This document shows positions 27,595 through 36,883 of a DNA stretch of 64,000 bases, in pieces (position 1 is the stretch's first letter; the number at the start of each line of letters is the position of its first letter). The position numbers were made by a program, and so were the translations under genes. The stretch is from Cryobacterium roopkundense. Its GTDB lineage: Bacteria; Actinomycetota; Actinomycetes; Actinomycetales; Microbacteriaceae. The notes beneath the pieces are model-generated. The model saw only the letters and a list, made by a program, of their open reading frames with translations. It was not told the DNA's origin and searched no databases. The stretch covers positions 496,001 to 560,000 of the forward strand of contig NZ_JACHBQ010000001.1 in assembly GCF_014200405.1 (NCBI RefSeq), in the 5' to 3' direction.

Positions 27595-28363
27595 AGCGAG
27601 GGCGGGTGACTTCTTCGAGCAACTCGAGCACGTGCCGATACGGCTTGCCGGTAGCGCGGGTCATGCCGAGCTCGCAGGTTCGATTGCAGGAGGCGTGCGC
27701 CACGGCGTCCATCTCGAGAACGTCGGCGGCCTGCGCCTTCGTGGCGGAGGCCGTGAGTTCGGGGTGCAGCATTCCCCGGTCGCCGGCGAAGGCGCAGCAG
27801 CCCCAATTTTCGGGGATCTCCACGTGCTCGGCGACGCTATCGGCCACGGCCTGCAGCGCCGGGTTGGTGCCCATCCGGGTGGAGGAACACGTGGGGTGCA
27901 GCGCGAGCGACTCGAGTTTCGTGTACTCGGGCAGCCCGGGCAGGATGCGCGTGGCCACGAACTCCACGGCGTCGACGATCATGAGCGGGGTGGCGCTGGT
28001 GTCGCTCTCGATGATGTGTCGCAGGCCCTCCGTGCAGGAGGAAGCGTCGCAGATCACTGGTAGTTCGCCGTCACGTGTGGCAGCGCGCAGGGCCGCGAGA
28101 GTCTTCTCCGACATGGTGGCGAGCCCTCTGGTGAGCCCCTTGGACGCCCAGGGCGTGCCGCAGCAGAGGGCGTCGATTCCGTCGGGCACCAGCAGGGTGA
28201 TGCCGGCACGCTCGCAAAGCTGTTCGAAGCTGTACTGGGTGCCCGGCGTGCCGGCGACGGCCGGGCCGAACATAGTTTGCACGCAAGCGGGAAAGTAGAC
28301 CGCAGCGTGCGCCGATCCGGGTGCCGGACGCATCCGCTCGGAGGACATCGCTGCTTCAGTCAT
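27593..28363 (-). CDS. Cysteine-rich (CCG-domain) Fe-S subunit of 2-hydroxyacid dehydrogenase
   Basis: The 256-residue protein carries two CCG-type motifs (CCGTPWASKG and CCAFAGDRG) plus ACVQTMF and HPTCSS cysteines. These ligate heterodisulfide-reductase-like Fe-S clusters in D-lactate and glycolate dehydrogenases. In many bacteria this domain is the C-terminus of a single FAD/Fe-S protein of about 950 residues. Here it is a separate ORF whose ATG overlaps the upstream FAD gene stop by 8 nt, with its own AAGGAG ribosome binding site. A two-subunit enzyme is therefore likely. The stop codon lies in a family A repeat. Confidence 0.85.
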   Translation of the reverse strand: MTEAAMSSERMRPAPGSAHAAVYFPACVQTMFGPAVAGTPGTQYSFEQLCERAGITLLVPDGIDALCCGTPWASKGLTRGLATMSEKTLAALRAATRDGELPVICDASSCTEGLRHIIESDTSATPLMIVDAVEFVATRILPGLPEYTKLESLALHPTCSSTRMGTNPALQAVADSVAEHVEIPENWGCCAFAGDRGMLHPELTASATKAQAADVLEMDAVAHASCNRTCELGMTRATGKPYRHVLELLEEVTRPR

Positions 28364-30479
28364 GGGACGTCTCCTTGCGAGCGTGGCGGGTGCGGCCGCC
28401 GCCTGGCAGATCGGGGGAATAGAGCGGCACGGCGTCGGTGCCGAGCACCGTGCGGGCGAGTCGGTTGGGGCCGAGCACGAGTGGCACGGGCACGGAGGCC
28501 ACGGCCGTCAGCGCGAGTGCGGCACCGCGCGTCACCGTGCCCCAATTGCCGGCGGCCACGTTCCAGAGCGCGCTTTCGAGTGGTTTAGTTTGGTCGTGCC
28601 GCAGCCGCTTCATCAGGTCGCCCGTGTTGATCGTCACCGGGCACGCGGTCTGGCACATGCCGTCGGCGGCGCAGGTCTGCACGGCGTCGTACTCGTAGTC
28701 TTTCTCCATCTCGGCCACGAGGGCGAGGTTGCCGTCGAGGCGTGCCTGTTCGATGGCGCGCAGCGACACGATGCGTTGCCGCGGCGTGAGCGTCACATTG
28801 CGGCTGGGGCACACGGGTTCGCACCAGCCGCACTCCGTGCAGCGGTCCACCTCTTTGGCCACTGCCGGGATGGCCTTGAGGTCTTTCAAATGTGCGGCGG
28901 GGTCGTCGTTGATGAGGACGCCGGGGTTGAGCATGCCGGTCGGGTCGAACAGGGCTTTGATGCGGCGCATCACGTCGTAGAGTTCGGAGCCGAACTGGCG
29001 CTCGACATACGGTGCCATCACACGGCCGGTGCCGTGCTCGGCCTTGAGCGAGCCGCCCTCCGCGAGCACGAGGTCCACGAGGTCTTCGGTGAACTTGCTG
29101 AAGCGTTCCAGCCCGACCGGGCTGCCGAAGTCGTCGGTCAGCATGAAGTGCACGTTGCCGTCCTTGGCATGGCCGAAGATCATGCAGTTCTCGTATTCGT
29201 ACTTCGCGAACAGGCGCATGAGCTCCATGCACGTGCGGGCGAGGGCAGGCACGGGCACCACGATGTCTTCGAGTAGCGCGTTTGTGCCCTGCGGCCGGGT
29301 GCCGCCGACGGCGGGGATGATGCCCTTGCGCAGGTACCAGAGCTGGCCACGAATGGTGGCGTCCGTCGTGAAGTCCGCCGGCAACGTGAGGCCGAGAGTG
29401 TCTACTGTTCGCAGGCCTGTCTCGAGCATAATGGTGAGCTTCTCGGCGGATTCCGCGTGGTACTCCACAAGCAGGGCGGCGTGCTCCTCCACCACGAGGT
29501 CCAGCACGATCGCTGGCGCGCCGGGCATCTGCTGGCCCACCGTGAGGGAGAGCGCGTCCATGAGTTCGAGGGTGGCGGCACCGGTGGCCACGAGGGCGGG
29601 CAGCGCAGCAGTTGCGGCTTCGAGCCCCGGAAAGATCAGCAGGGCCGTCGTGACGTGCGGCAGCTTGGGCACGGTGCAGAACACCGCCTCGGCGACGAAA
29701 CCGAGCGTGCCCTCGCTGCCCACGATCAGGTGCGCGAGCATGTCCACTGGCCGGTCGAAGTCCAGTAGGGAATTCACGCCGTAGCCCATGGTGTTCTTCA
29801 TCGAGAACTGCTGACGGATGGTGGCGGCGGATGCCGCGTTGTCGCGGGTGCGCCGCGACAGTTCCAGCAAGCCCCGGTACAAAACCGGTTCCCGCTCGAG
29901 GAGGCGCTCGTCGGCATCCGCTGCCCCGGTGTCAACGACCGTGCCGCTCGGCAGCACCACGGTGACGGATTCGAGGGTCTGGTAGGTGTTGTCCACGGTG
30001 CCGCACGCCATGCCTGACGAGTTGTTGGCCACCACGCCGCCGATCGTGGCGGCGGATTCGCTCGCCGGATCCGGCCCGAACTTGCGGCCGTACTTCGCGA
30101 GCCTGGAGTTGAGGGCGCGCACGACCACCCCTGGCTGCACCCGAACGCGCAGGCCGTCGTCGAGCACCTCGATGTCCTTGAAGTTGCGGCGCACGTCCAC
30201 GAGCACGCCGTCGGTCACGGCCTGGCCGCTCAGGCTCGTGCCGCCGGAGCGGAACGTGAGGTGCACGCCCTGCTCGGCGCCGGTGCGGAGCAGGGCGCCC
30301 ACCTCTGCCGCGTCCTGGGCCACCACAACGGCCTGGGGAATGAGCAGAAAATGCGAGGCGTCGTGAGCGTTCGCGTGCAGGTCGAGGGCCCTGGTCTTCA
30401 CCCGGGCCGGGTCGGCCACGGCGGCGCGCAGGGCGCCCACCACGGCGTTGCCGGTGTCTTGAACGATGGTGGTACTCAC
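28356..30479 (-). CDS. FAD/Fe-S 2-hydroxyacid (D-lactate or glycolate) dehydrogenase subunit
   Basis: The 707-residue protein has an N-terminal VAO/GlcD-type FAD domain (RSGGTSLSGQ, IGGVVANNSSGM, HLIVGSEGTLG) and the C-terminal FAD-oxidase fold with KAEHGTGR. Two ferredoxin-type cysteine clusters follow (CTECGWCEPVCP, CAADGMCQTACP). It passes electrons from D-lactate or glycolate to the respiratory chain. GTG 30479 is chosen because AAGGGAG sits 5 nt upstream; an ATG at 30506 is in frame but unsupported. It follows gcl by 38 bp on the same strand, so glycolate oxidation to glyoxylate is a good guess. The missing CCG domain is supplied by the overlapping next gene. Confidence 0.85.
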   Translation of the reverse strand: MSTTIVQDTGNAVVGALRAAVADPARVKTRALDLHANAHDASHFLLIPQAVVVAQDAAEVGALLRTGAEQGVHLTFRSGGTSLSGQAVTDGVLVDVRRNFKDIEVLDDGLRVRVQPGVVVRALNSRLAKYGRKFGPDPASESAATIGGVVANNSSGMACGTVDNTYQTLESVTVVLPSGTVVDTGAADADERLLEREPVLYRGLLELSRRTRDNAASAATIRQQFSMKNTMGYGVNSLLDFDRPVDMLAHLIVGSEGTLGFVAEAVFCTVPKLPHVTTALLIFPGLEAATAALPALVATGAATLELMDALSLTVGQQMPGAPAIVLDLVVEEHAALLVEYHAESAEKLTIMLETGLRTVDTLGLTLPADFTTDATIRGQLWYLRKGIIPAVGGTRPQGTNALLEDIVVPVPALARTCMELMRLFAKYEYENCMIFGHAKDGNVHFMLTDDFGSPVGLERFSKFTEDLVDLVLAEGGSLKAEHGTGRVMAPYVERQFGSELYDVMRRIKALFDPTGMLNPGVLINDDPAAHLKDLKAIPAVAKEVDRCTECGWCEPVCPSRNVTLTPRQRIVSLRAIEQARLDGNLALVAEMEKDYEYDAVQTCAADGMCQTACPVTINTGDLMKRLRHDQTKPLESALWNVAAGNWGTVTRGAALALTAVASVPVPLVLGPNRLARTVLGTDAVPLYSPDLPGGGRTRHARKETSHD

Positions 30480-30517
30480 AAAAACTCCCTTGTTTTTGGC
30501 GTGCACGTGAACTCAGA

Positions 30518-32308
30518 CTATGCGGTGGGTGAGACCAGACGGGCCAGCGAGGTGGGCGCATCCGCCGCCGTCTTCGCCACGTCGTCGAACTCGATGACGG
30601 CATCGATGTCGGTTGCGGCCATGGCGATGTTGGTCACGCGTTCGAGCATGACCTCTACGACCACGGGCACCCTGAACTCTGTCATCAGTGCTCGGGCCTC
30701 CGTGAAGGCGGCCTGCAGGTCGTCGGCCTCGCGCACCCGGATGGCCTTGCAGCCGAGGCCCTCCGCCACCTTGAGGTGGTCGACGCCGTACCCCTCGAGT
30801 TCGGGAGAGTTCACGTTCTCGAAGGCGAGCGACACCTGGTAGTCCATATCGAAGCGGCGCTGGGCCTGACGGATCAGCCCGAGGTAGGAATTGTTCACGA
30901 CGACGTGAATATACGGAATATGGAATTGAGCACCCACCGCGAGTTCCTCGAGCATGAACTGGAAGTCGTAGTCTCCGCTGAGTCCCACCACCGTGGTGGT
31001 GGGGTCTGCGACGGCCACGCCGAGGGCGGCAGGCAGCGTCCAGCCGAGCGGACCGGCCTGGCCGCAGTTGATCCAATGCCGGGGGCGGAATACGTTCAGA
31101 AATTGCGCACCGGCGATCTGTGACAGCCCGATCGTCGTCACGTAGCGGGTGTCGGCGCCGAACGCCCTGTTCATCTCCTCGTACACGCGCTGCGGCTTGA
31201 TCGGCACGTTTTCGAAGTGAGTCTTGCGCTGCAGCGTGGCCTTGCGGTGCGCGCAGCTCTGCACCCAGTTCTCCCAATCGGGAAGAGCGCTCGCCGCCCG
31301 GCGTTCGCGCGCGAGCTCGACCAGGCCGCGCAGGGCCTCCCCGGCATCGGAGACGATGCCGAAGTCCGGCGCGAAGATGCGCCCGATCTGGGTGGGCTCG
31401 ATATCGATGTGGATGAAGGTACGGCCGCGGGTATACGTGTCGAGGCCGCCGGTGTGCCGGTTGGCCCAGCGGTTGCCGATGCCGAGCACGAAGTCGGATT
31501 CGAGCATGGTCGCGTTCCCGTAGCGATGCGACGTCATCAGGCCCACCATGCCGGCCGCGAGTCGGTGGTCGTCGGGGATGGCGCCCCAACCCATCAGGGT
31601 GGGAATCACCGGAACGTTCAGCACCTCGGCGAGTTCCACGAGCTGCGCCGCGGCATCCGCGTTGATCACGCCGCCGCCGGCGATGATCACCGGGCGCTCG
31701 GCACGCACGAGCATGTCGAGAGCCTTTTCCAGCTGTGCAACGGATGCCGCGGGCCTGGCCACCGCAAGCGGCTCATAGGTCTCGATGTCGAACTCGATCT
31801 CGGTGAGCTGCACGTCGATCGGCAGGTCGATCAGCACCGGTCCGGGGCGGCCGGTGCGCATGAGCGAGAACGCCTTCTGGAACACTCCCGGAACCTGGCC
31901 GGCTTCCAGAACCGTCACAGCCATCTTGGTGACCGGGGCGGCGATCGAAGCGATGTCGACGCCCTGGAAGTCTTCCTTGTGCAGCTTGGCCACCGGGGCC
32001 TGGCCGGTGATGCACAGGATCGGTGTGGAGTCGGCCCACGCGGAGTACAGTCCGGTGAGCATGTCGGTGCCGGCCGGGCCGGAGGTGCCGATGCACACTC
32101 CGATGTTGCCGGCCTTGGTGCGGGTGTAGCCCTCGGCCATGTGCGAGGCGCCCTCCACGTGGCGGGCGAGGATGTGGTCGATGCCGCCGTGGGCGCGCAT
32201 AGCCGAGTAGAAAGGGTTAATGGCGGCCCCGGGCACCCCGAAGGTCTGAGTGGCTCCCTCCTTCTCGAGGATGGCGACGGCCACGTCGACGGCACGCATT
32301 TTAGGCAT
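30518..32308 (-). CDS. gcl: Glyoxylate carboligase
   Basis: The 596-residue thiamine-diphosphate enzyme condenses two glyoxylates to tartronate semialdehyde with CO2 release. The whole protein matches the Gcl family in length. Residue 51 is valine (in [13 protein letters not shown]) where nearly all related ThDP enzymes have the catalytic glutamate; this substitution is diagnostic for Gcl. The ThDP/Mg motif begins GDYDFQF and ends near NNSYLG. Neighbours hyi and glxR upstream and the FAD/Fe-S dehydrogenase downstream form the glycerate pathway operon. Confidence 0.95.
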   Translation of the reverse strand: MPKMRAVDVAVAILEKEGATQTFGVPGAAINPFYSAMRAHGGIDHILARHVEGASHMAEGYTRTKAGNIGVCIGTSGPAGTDMLTGLYSAWADSTPILCITGQAPVAKLHKEDFQGVDIASIAAPVTKMAVTVLEAGQVPGVFQKAFSLMRTGRPGPVLIDLPIDVQLTEIEFDIETYEPLAVARPAASVAQLEKALDMLVRAERPVIIAGGGVINADAAAQLVELAEVLNVPVIPTLMGWGAIPDDHRLAAGMVGLMTSHRYGNATMLESDFVLGIGNRWANRHTGGLDTYTRGRTFIHIDIEPTQIGRIFAPDFGIVSDAGEALRGLVELARERRAASALPDWENWVQSCAHRKATLQRKTHFENVPIKPQRVYEEMNRAFGADTRYVTTIGLSQIAGAQFLNVFRPRHWINCGQAGPLGWTLPAALGVAVADPTTTVVGLSGDYDFQFMLEELAVGAQFHIPYIHVVVNNSYLGLIRQAQRRFDMDYQVSLAFENVNSPELEGYGVDHLKVAEGLGCKAIRVREADDLQAAFTEARALMTEFRVPVVVEVMLERVTNIAMAATDIDAVIEFDDVAKTAADAPTSLARLVSPTA

Positions 32309-32375
32309 CTGGTACTCCTTGGTTCAAGCGTGCACACGGTCAGTTGTGCACAGGTTCAGTCGTGCGAATAAGGGG

Positions 32376-33254
32376 TCAATTGCGGCCGGACAGCTGCTCG
32401 ACGAGCAGCAGCAGGGCCGAGTGGTCGAGCGAACCGTGGCCCTCCGCGCGGAGGGCCCCCATCAGCTGCGCCACCATCGAACCGAGCGGAATGGCGACGC
32501 CGGCCTCGCGGGCGGCGGCCGTGACGATGCCGAGGTCCTTGTGGTGCAGGTCCACCCGGAATCCGGGGACGAACGTGCGGGCCGCCATGCCGGCAGCCTT
32601 GCGGTCGAGGATCCGGTTGCCGGCCAGGCCGCCGGCGAGCACGCGGATGGCGGCCTCGGTGTCGACCTCGTGCGCCTCGAGAAAGACGAGCGCCTCGGCG
32701 ACGAGCTGGATTGTGCCGGCCACGATCAGCTGGTTGGCGGCCTTCACGGTCTGTCCCGATCCGCTCGGGCCCACGTGCACAATGGTGCTCCCCACGGAGT
32801 CGAGCACCGGGCGAACGGCCTCCACGTCGGCCGCGGCCCCGCCCACCATGATCGAGAGCGTGCCCTCAATCGCACCGGCCTCGCCGCCCGACACCGGCGC
32901 ATCCATCGCCCGGAGACCCGCAGAGGTAGCGGATGCCGCGAGTCGAACGGCGACATCGGGCCGGATGGTGCTCGCATCGATCCAGAACGCGCCGGACGCG
33001 GCGTGAGCGATCAGACCGTCGGGGCCGCTAGCGACGGCTTCTACGTCGGGAGAGTCCGGCAGCATCGTGATGATCACGTGGGCACCGCTCACGGCGTCGG
33101 CCACGCTCACAGCGCCACGGCCGCCCGCGGCCACGAGGGCGTCGACCTTGGCGGGGCTGCGGTTGAACCCGACCACATCGTGGCCGGCCTTGACGAGATT
33201 GATTCCCATCGGCAGGCCCATGACTCCCAGGCCGATCAGGGTGACAGTGCTCAT
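32376..33254 (-). CDS. glxR: 2-hydroxy-3-oxopropionate (tartronate semialdehyde) reductase
   Basis: The 292-residue beta-hydroxyacid dehydrogenase starts with a Rossmann motif GLGVMGLPMGINL and has the substrate-site DAPVSGGEAGA and the catalytic-lysine segment GSGQTVKAANQ. It reduces tartronate semialdehyde to D-glycerate. ATG 33254 overlaps the hyi stop (ATGA) and has AAGGA upstream; the frame is open to 33290 without support. A 67-bp gap to gcl holds short direct repeats of a GTGCAC-containing unit. Confidence 0.92.
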   Translation of the reverse strand: MSTVTLIGLGVMGLPMGINLVKAGHDVVGFNRSPAKVDALVAAGGRGAVSVADAVSGAHVIITMLPDSPDVEAVASGPDGLIAHAASGAFWIDASTIRPDVAVRLAASATSAGLRAMDAPVSGGEAGAIEGTLSIMVGGAAADVEAVRPVLDSVGSTIVHVGPSGSGQTVKAANQLIVAGTIQLVAEALVFLEAHEVDTEAAIRVLAGGLAGNRILDRKAAGMAARTFVPGFRVDLHHKDLGIVTAAAREAGVAIPLGSMVAQLMGALRAEGHGSLDHSALLLLVEQLSGRN

Positions 33255-34060
33255 GGTGTGTCCTTCGAGTCGTTTTCGGGGGCCAGCCACGCGAACGGGT
33301 CGACGGCCGTTGTCTTGTATTCGAGGCCGACCGGGCCTGTGTAGCCGAGGGTTCGGCTCTGCTCGATCCAGTGCGCGAGCGGCAGGGCGCCGGTTCCGGG
33401 CTCGCCTCGGCCGGGCGCATCCGCTATCTGAATGTGGCCGAATTCGGCGGCGTGCTCGGCGATCACGGCGGCGACATCGTCTCCGTTCACGGTGAGGTGG
33501 TAGAAGTCGGCGAGCAGCTTCACGTTGTCGTATCCGCTTGCCGTGGTGACCTGGGCGATGACGGCGAGCACGTCGTCGGCGGTGAGCAGGGGGTAACGCG
33601 GCGCTCCGCTCACCGGCTCCAGCAGCACGGTTCCGCCGATCGGGGCCACCGCATCGGCGGCGAGGGCGAGGTTCTCGAGTGCGAGCGCGTCTTGAACCTC
33701 TGGCGTGGACTCGTCGACCCTATTGCCGTAGAGCGCGTTGAAGCCCGTGCAGCCCAGAGCACCGCCGATGCCGGTGACGACGGCGAGGTTGTCGCGGAAC
33801 TCGGCCGACCGGGCGGGCCAGGAGACCAGGCCGCGGTCTCCGGCCGGCATGTCGCCGGCGGCGAAGTTGAGGCCGGTGAGGCGCACGCCGGCGTCGGTGA
33901 TCGCGCACTCGAACGCTGTCACCTCGGCGTCGGTCGGCACGGCCGCAGGGAAGGGCCACCAGAATTCCACGGCGTCGAAGCCGGCGGCCCGTGCCGCAGC
34001 CGGGCGCTCAAGCAGCGGCAGTTCGGTGAGCAGAATCGAACAGTTCACGGTGTAGGGCAT
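33251..34060 (-). CDS. hyi: Hydroxypyruvate isomerase
   Basis: The 269-residue TIM-barrel protein of the Hyi/IolE-like family interconverts hydroxypyruvate and tartronate semialdehyde. Typical segments are AVEFWWPFP, GTVLLEPVSG, LLADFYHLTVNGDD and GHIQIADAPGRGEPGTG, which hold the metal ligands. ATG 34060 lies 8 nt after AAGGA; the preceding in-frame GTG at 34063 is possible. It opens the hyi-glxR-gcl-dehydrogenase operon, whose promoter region has a double IclR-like box. Confidence 0.92.
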   Translation of the reverse strand: MPYTVNCSILLTELPLLERPAAARAAGFDAVEFWWPFPAAVPTDAEVTAFECAITDAGVRLTGLNFAAGDMPAGDRGLVSWPARSAEFRDNLAVVTGIGGALGCTGFNALYGNRVDESTPEVQDALALENLALAADAVAPIGGTVLLEPVSGAPRYPLLTADDVLAVIAQVTTASGYDNVKLLADFYHLTVNGDDVAAVIAEHAAEFGHIQIADAPGRGEPGTGALPLAHWIEQSRTLGYTGPVGLEYKTTAVDPFAWLAPENDSKDTP

Positions 34061-34092
34061 CACACATCCTTGTCTGGTCGCCGCACACAGAA

Positions 34093-34128
34093 TTTCATAA
34101 TGCGGAATTGCAATTCCTTTATATGAAA
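34093..34128. promoter_or_regulatory. Double IclR-type operator before hyi
   Basis: TTTCATAATGCGGAA (34093-34107) and, inverted, TTCCTTTATATGAAA (34114-34128) form a 36-bp inverted repeat with 14 of 18 paired positions; centres are 21 bp apart (two turns). The middle is a perfect GGAATTGCAATTCC palindrome. It sits about 33 bp upstream of hyi. Confidence 0.65.
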
Positions 34129-34194
34129 AGCCTACGTGAGGGCACTCGCCGCGTCAACACAGAAGGAGCCGGAGCCGCCGACGCAGCTTCAGGC

Positions 34195-34267
34195 AAAACC
34201 GGAGGACTGTGCGACACGCGGGCCAGAGTGGCGGCGGATGCGGTGTGTCGCGAAAATCACTGGTTTT
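34195..34267. repeat. Family A palindromic repeat, copy 4
   Basis: The 73-bp unit has AAAACCGGAG and CACTGGTTTT ends (one mismatch each) and pairing inner arms GCGACACGC and GTGTGTCGC. It lies between the hyi promoter and the aceB terminator. The remainder of 34061-34359 holds the operator and terminator listed separately. Confidence 0.8.
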
Positions 34268-34303
34268 AGTCGTCCGTCGAATGGGGATTGACGAAAAAAT
34301 GGT

Positions 34304-34333
34304 GGCGTCGACGAGATTTCTCTCGTCGACGCC
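34304..34333 (-). terminator. Rho-independent terminator of aceB
   Basis: On the minus strand a 13-bp perfect stem (GGCGTCGACGAGA with its complement) and 4-nt loop is followed by ACCATTTTTT. The T-run makes this the clearest terminator in the window, 26 bp after the aceB stop. Confidence 0.85.
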
Positions 34334-34359
34334 GCCGGGTGGTGTCAGTCAGTGCCGAG

Positions 34360-35988
34360 TCAGCCCGCGGGTGTGGCCACCCGTTCCGTCTTCACGAGCA
34401 GGTCGTAGGCGGGCTGGGTGAGGAAGTCGGTGTACTCCTCGCTCAGGCAGATCTCGGCCACGAGCTCGCTTGCCGGGGCGTAGAAGCTCGTGAAGAGTTC
34501 GTCGCTGACCTCCGAGCGCAGGCGGTCGGTCTCCTCGGCGAGGATGCGGGTGACGAGTTCGCGGGTCACCGTGGTGCCGGTGTCGGAGAGTGTCACGCCG
34601 TTGCGGATCTGCTGCCACACCTGGGAGCGGGAGATCTCGGCGGTGGCCGCGTCTTCCATCAGGTTGTGGATGGCTACGGCGCCGTTTCCCGAGAGCCACA
34701 CGGCGATGTAGGCGACGGCCACGTACAGGTTCGAGCGCAGCCCGCCCTCGGTGGCGCGGCCCGGCGCGCTCGTGACGTCGAGCAGGTCGGTCGCGGTCAC
34801 CGACACCTCGGGGCGCTGCCGGTCGATCTGGTTGGGGCGCTCGCCGAGCACTGAGTCGAAGACTTCCTTGCACACCGGCACGAGGTCGGGGTGGGCCACC
34901 CAGGAGCCGTCGAAGCCGTCGCCGGCCTCGCGCGTCTTGTCAGCGCGCACCTTGTCAAACGCGGCCTTGGTGACCTCGGGTTCGCGGCGGTTGGGGATGA
35001 CGGCGGCCATGCCGCCCATCGCGAAAGCGCCGCGACGGTGGCAGGTCTTCACGAGCAGCTCTGTGTACGCGCGCATGAACGGCGCCGTCATCGAGATGTC
35101 GGCGCGGTCCGGCAGGGCGAACGACGCACCCGCGTCGCGGAAGTACTTGATCATGCTGAACAGGTAGTCCCAACGGCCGGCATTGAGGCCGGAGGCATGG
35201 TCGCGCAGCTCATAGAGGATCTCGTCCATTTCGAACGCTGCCGGGATCGTCTCGATCAGCACGGTGGCCCGCACGGATCCCTGCGGCACGCCGAGCTCGT
35301 CCTGCGCGAACACGAAGATGTCGTTCCAGAGGCGTGCCTCGAGGTGGCTCTCGAGCTTGGGGAGGTAGTAGTAGGGGCCGCTGCCGTTGCTGAGCAGGCG
35401 GGCCGCGTTGTGGAAGAAGTGCAGTCCGAAGTCCACGAGGGCGCCAATGCCCGCTTCGCCGTCGACGATGACGTTGGCTTCGTTCAGGTGCCAGCCGCGC
35501 GGACGCATGACGACCACGGAGAGCGGGGCGTCCGTGCGCAGCGCGTATTCCTTGCCCTCCGGGGAGGTGTACGACAGGGTGCCGCGGGTGGCGTCGAGCA
35601 GGGAGAGCTGCGAGTCGATGACGTTGTGCCAGGTGGGCGTGCTCGCGTCTTCGAAGTCGGCCAGCCAGACCTTGGCGCCGGAGTTCAGGGCGTTCACGGC
35701 CATCTTCGCGGGGGAGGCGGGGCCGGTCATCTCGACCCGGCGGTCCTGCAGCTGCGTCGGAGCCGGCGCGACCTGCCAGTCACCTGAGCGGATGTCCGCG
35801 GTTTCGGTCAGGAAGTCAAGCTTTCCGGTTCGCGCGACCTCTTCGCGGCGAACGGCCCGGGCAATCAGGCGTTCTTCGCGCGTGGCCGTGAACTTCTGGT
35901 GTAGTTTCTCTACGAATGCGAGGGCATCCGCTGTCAAGATTTCTTCGGCGCGGTCCACCGGCAAGGGCGTTGTGACTGTTATCGACAT
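34360..35988 (-). CDS. aceB: Malate synthase A
   Basis: The 542-residue protein matches malate synthase A, which joins glyoxylate and acetyl-CoA to malate. Visible family segments are VWLADFEDASTPTWHN, VVMRPRGWHLNE, ATVLIETIPAAFEMDEILYE and the catalytic-Asp region NLMEDAATAEISRSQ. The ATG has AAAGGA 7-8 nt upstream. It is divergent from the IclR gene and shares its promoter region with an IclR-type box. Isocitrate lyase is not in the window, so glyoxylate probably comes from the adjacent operon. Confidence 0.95.
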   Translation of the reverse strand: MSITVTTPLPVDRAEEILTADALAFVEKLHQKFTATREERLIARAVRREEVARTGKLDFLTETADIRSGDWQVAPAPTQLQDRRVEMTGPASPAKMAVNALNSGAKVWLADFEDASTPTWHNVIDSQLSLLDATRGTLSYTSPEGKEYALRTDAPLSVVVMRPRGWHLNEANVIVDGEAGIGALVDFGLHFFHNAARLLSNGSGPYYYLPKLESHLEARLWNDIFVFAQDELGVPQGSVRATVLIETIPAAFEMDEILYELRDHASGLNAGRWDYLFSMIKYFRDAGASFALPDRADISMTAPFMRAYTELLVKTCHRRGAFAMGGMAAVIPNRREPEVTKAAFDKVRADKTREAGDGFDGSWVAHPDLVPVCKEVFDSVLGERPNQIDRQRPEVSVTATDLLDVTSAPGRATEGGLRSNLYVAVAYIAVWLSGNGAVAIHNLMEDAATAEISRSQVWQQIRNGVTLSDTGTTVTRELVTRILAEETDRLRSEVSDELFTSFYAPASELVAEICLSEEYTDFLTQPAYDLLVKTERVATPAG

Positions 35989-36018
35989 CCGTCATCCTTT
36001 GATTCACGTGTGCGGAGT

Positions 36019-36033
36019 TTCCGTATAATGGAT
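36019..36033. promoter_or_regulatory. IclR-type box between aceB and iclR
   Basis: TTCCGTATAATGGAT resembles the reverse complement of the hyi box (TTCCGCATTATGAAA) at most positions. It lies 30 bp from aceB and 58 bp from the regulator start, suiting control of aceB and autoregulation. Confidence 0.6.
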
Positions 36034-36090
36034 ATTACATTCTGAATTGTGACAGATATAAAACTCGTAACCCCCTTTGGAGGGCCAACA

Positions 36091-36861
36091 ATGGCTGAAC
36101 GTGCGTCCTCAGGCGGTGTGCAGAGCGTTGAACGAGTCTTCGAGCTGCTCGAACTCATCACCGCGGCCGGCGGTGAGGTGATGCTGAGCGAGCTCGCCAC
36201 CTCGACGGAGCTGCCGCTGCCCACGATTCACCGCCTGCTGCGCACTCTCGTGGCCAAAGGGTACGTGCGTCAGCTCGCCAACCGCCGTTACGTGCTCGGC
36301 CCGGGCCTGATCCGTCTCGGCGAGGGCGCGAGCAAGCAACTCGGTGCGCTCGTTCGACCGCAGCTGCGCACTCTCGTCGACCAGTTGGGGGAGACGGCCA
36401 ACATGGCCGTGCTCGATTCCGACATGGTGCTCTACATCGCCCAGGTGCCGTCGAAGCACTCGATGCGCATGTTCACCGAGGTGGGCCGTCGGGCGCACCT
36501 TCATGACACCGGCGTGGGCAAGGCCATCCTGGCGCAGATGAAAGACGACAGCGTGCGCGCAGTCATGGCTCGGGCGGGTATGCCGAGCGCCACGAGCACG
36601 AGCATCACGAACGTCGACGACCTGCTCGCCGACCTGCGGCTCATCCGCGAGCGCGGCTACTCCATCGACGACGGCGAGCAGGAAGTTGGTGTGCGCTGCT
36701 TCGCCATGGCCGTGCCGAACGCGCCCACTCTCACCGCCATCTCGGTGTCCGGCCCGGTCTCCCGCGTCGACGGCTCCTTCGCCGAACGGGCGGTGCCCAT
36801 GCTGCGCGCCGCCGCCGAGGAGCTGTCCCGCGATCTCAACCGCGCGACGCCCGAGGCCTGA
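36091..36861 (+). CDS. IclR-family transcriptional regulator
   Basis: The 256-residue protein has an IclR winged helix (SVERVFELLELITAAGG, then LPLPTIHRLLRTLVAKGYV, residues about 12-75) and a C-terminal effector-binding domain with HLHDTGVGKAILA and GYSIDDGEQEVGVRCFAMAV. ATG 36091 follows GGAGGG at about 8 nt; the longer frame from 36049 lacks a signal. IclR proteins of this branch often sense glyoxylate or related acids. Position and shared boxes make it the likely regulator of aceB, the hyi operon and the permease. Confidence 0.87.
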   Translation: MAERASSGGVQSVERVFELLELITAAGGEVMLSELATSTELPLPTIHRLLRTLVAKGYVRQLANRRYVLGPGLIRLGEGASKQLGALVRPQLRTLVDQLGETANMAVLDSDMVLYIAQVPSKHSMRMFTEVGRRAHLHDTGVGKAILAQMKDDSVRAVMARAGMPSATSTSITNVDDLLADLRLIRERGYSIDDGEQEVGVRCFAMAVPNAPTLTAISVSGPVSRVDGSFAERAVPMLRAAAEELSRDLNRATPEA

Positions 36862-36883
36862 GCCACCAGGGAGCGCCTCGCGC

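Noticed and set aside
29880..29895. AAAACCGGTT within the FAD dehydrogenase gene
   Set aside because: It has no partner arm nearby and lies in coding sequence, so it is not a family A copy.
30518..34060. Allantoin/ureide degradation cluster
   Set aside because: gcl, hyi and glxR often belong to such clusters, but no allantoinase, allantoicase or ureidoglycolate gene is present; the permease and dehydrogenase fit glycolate or lactate better.
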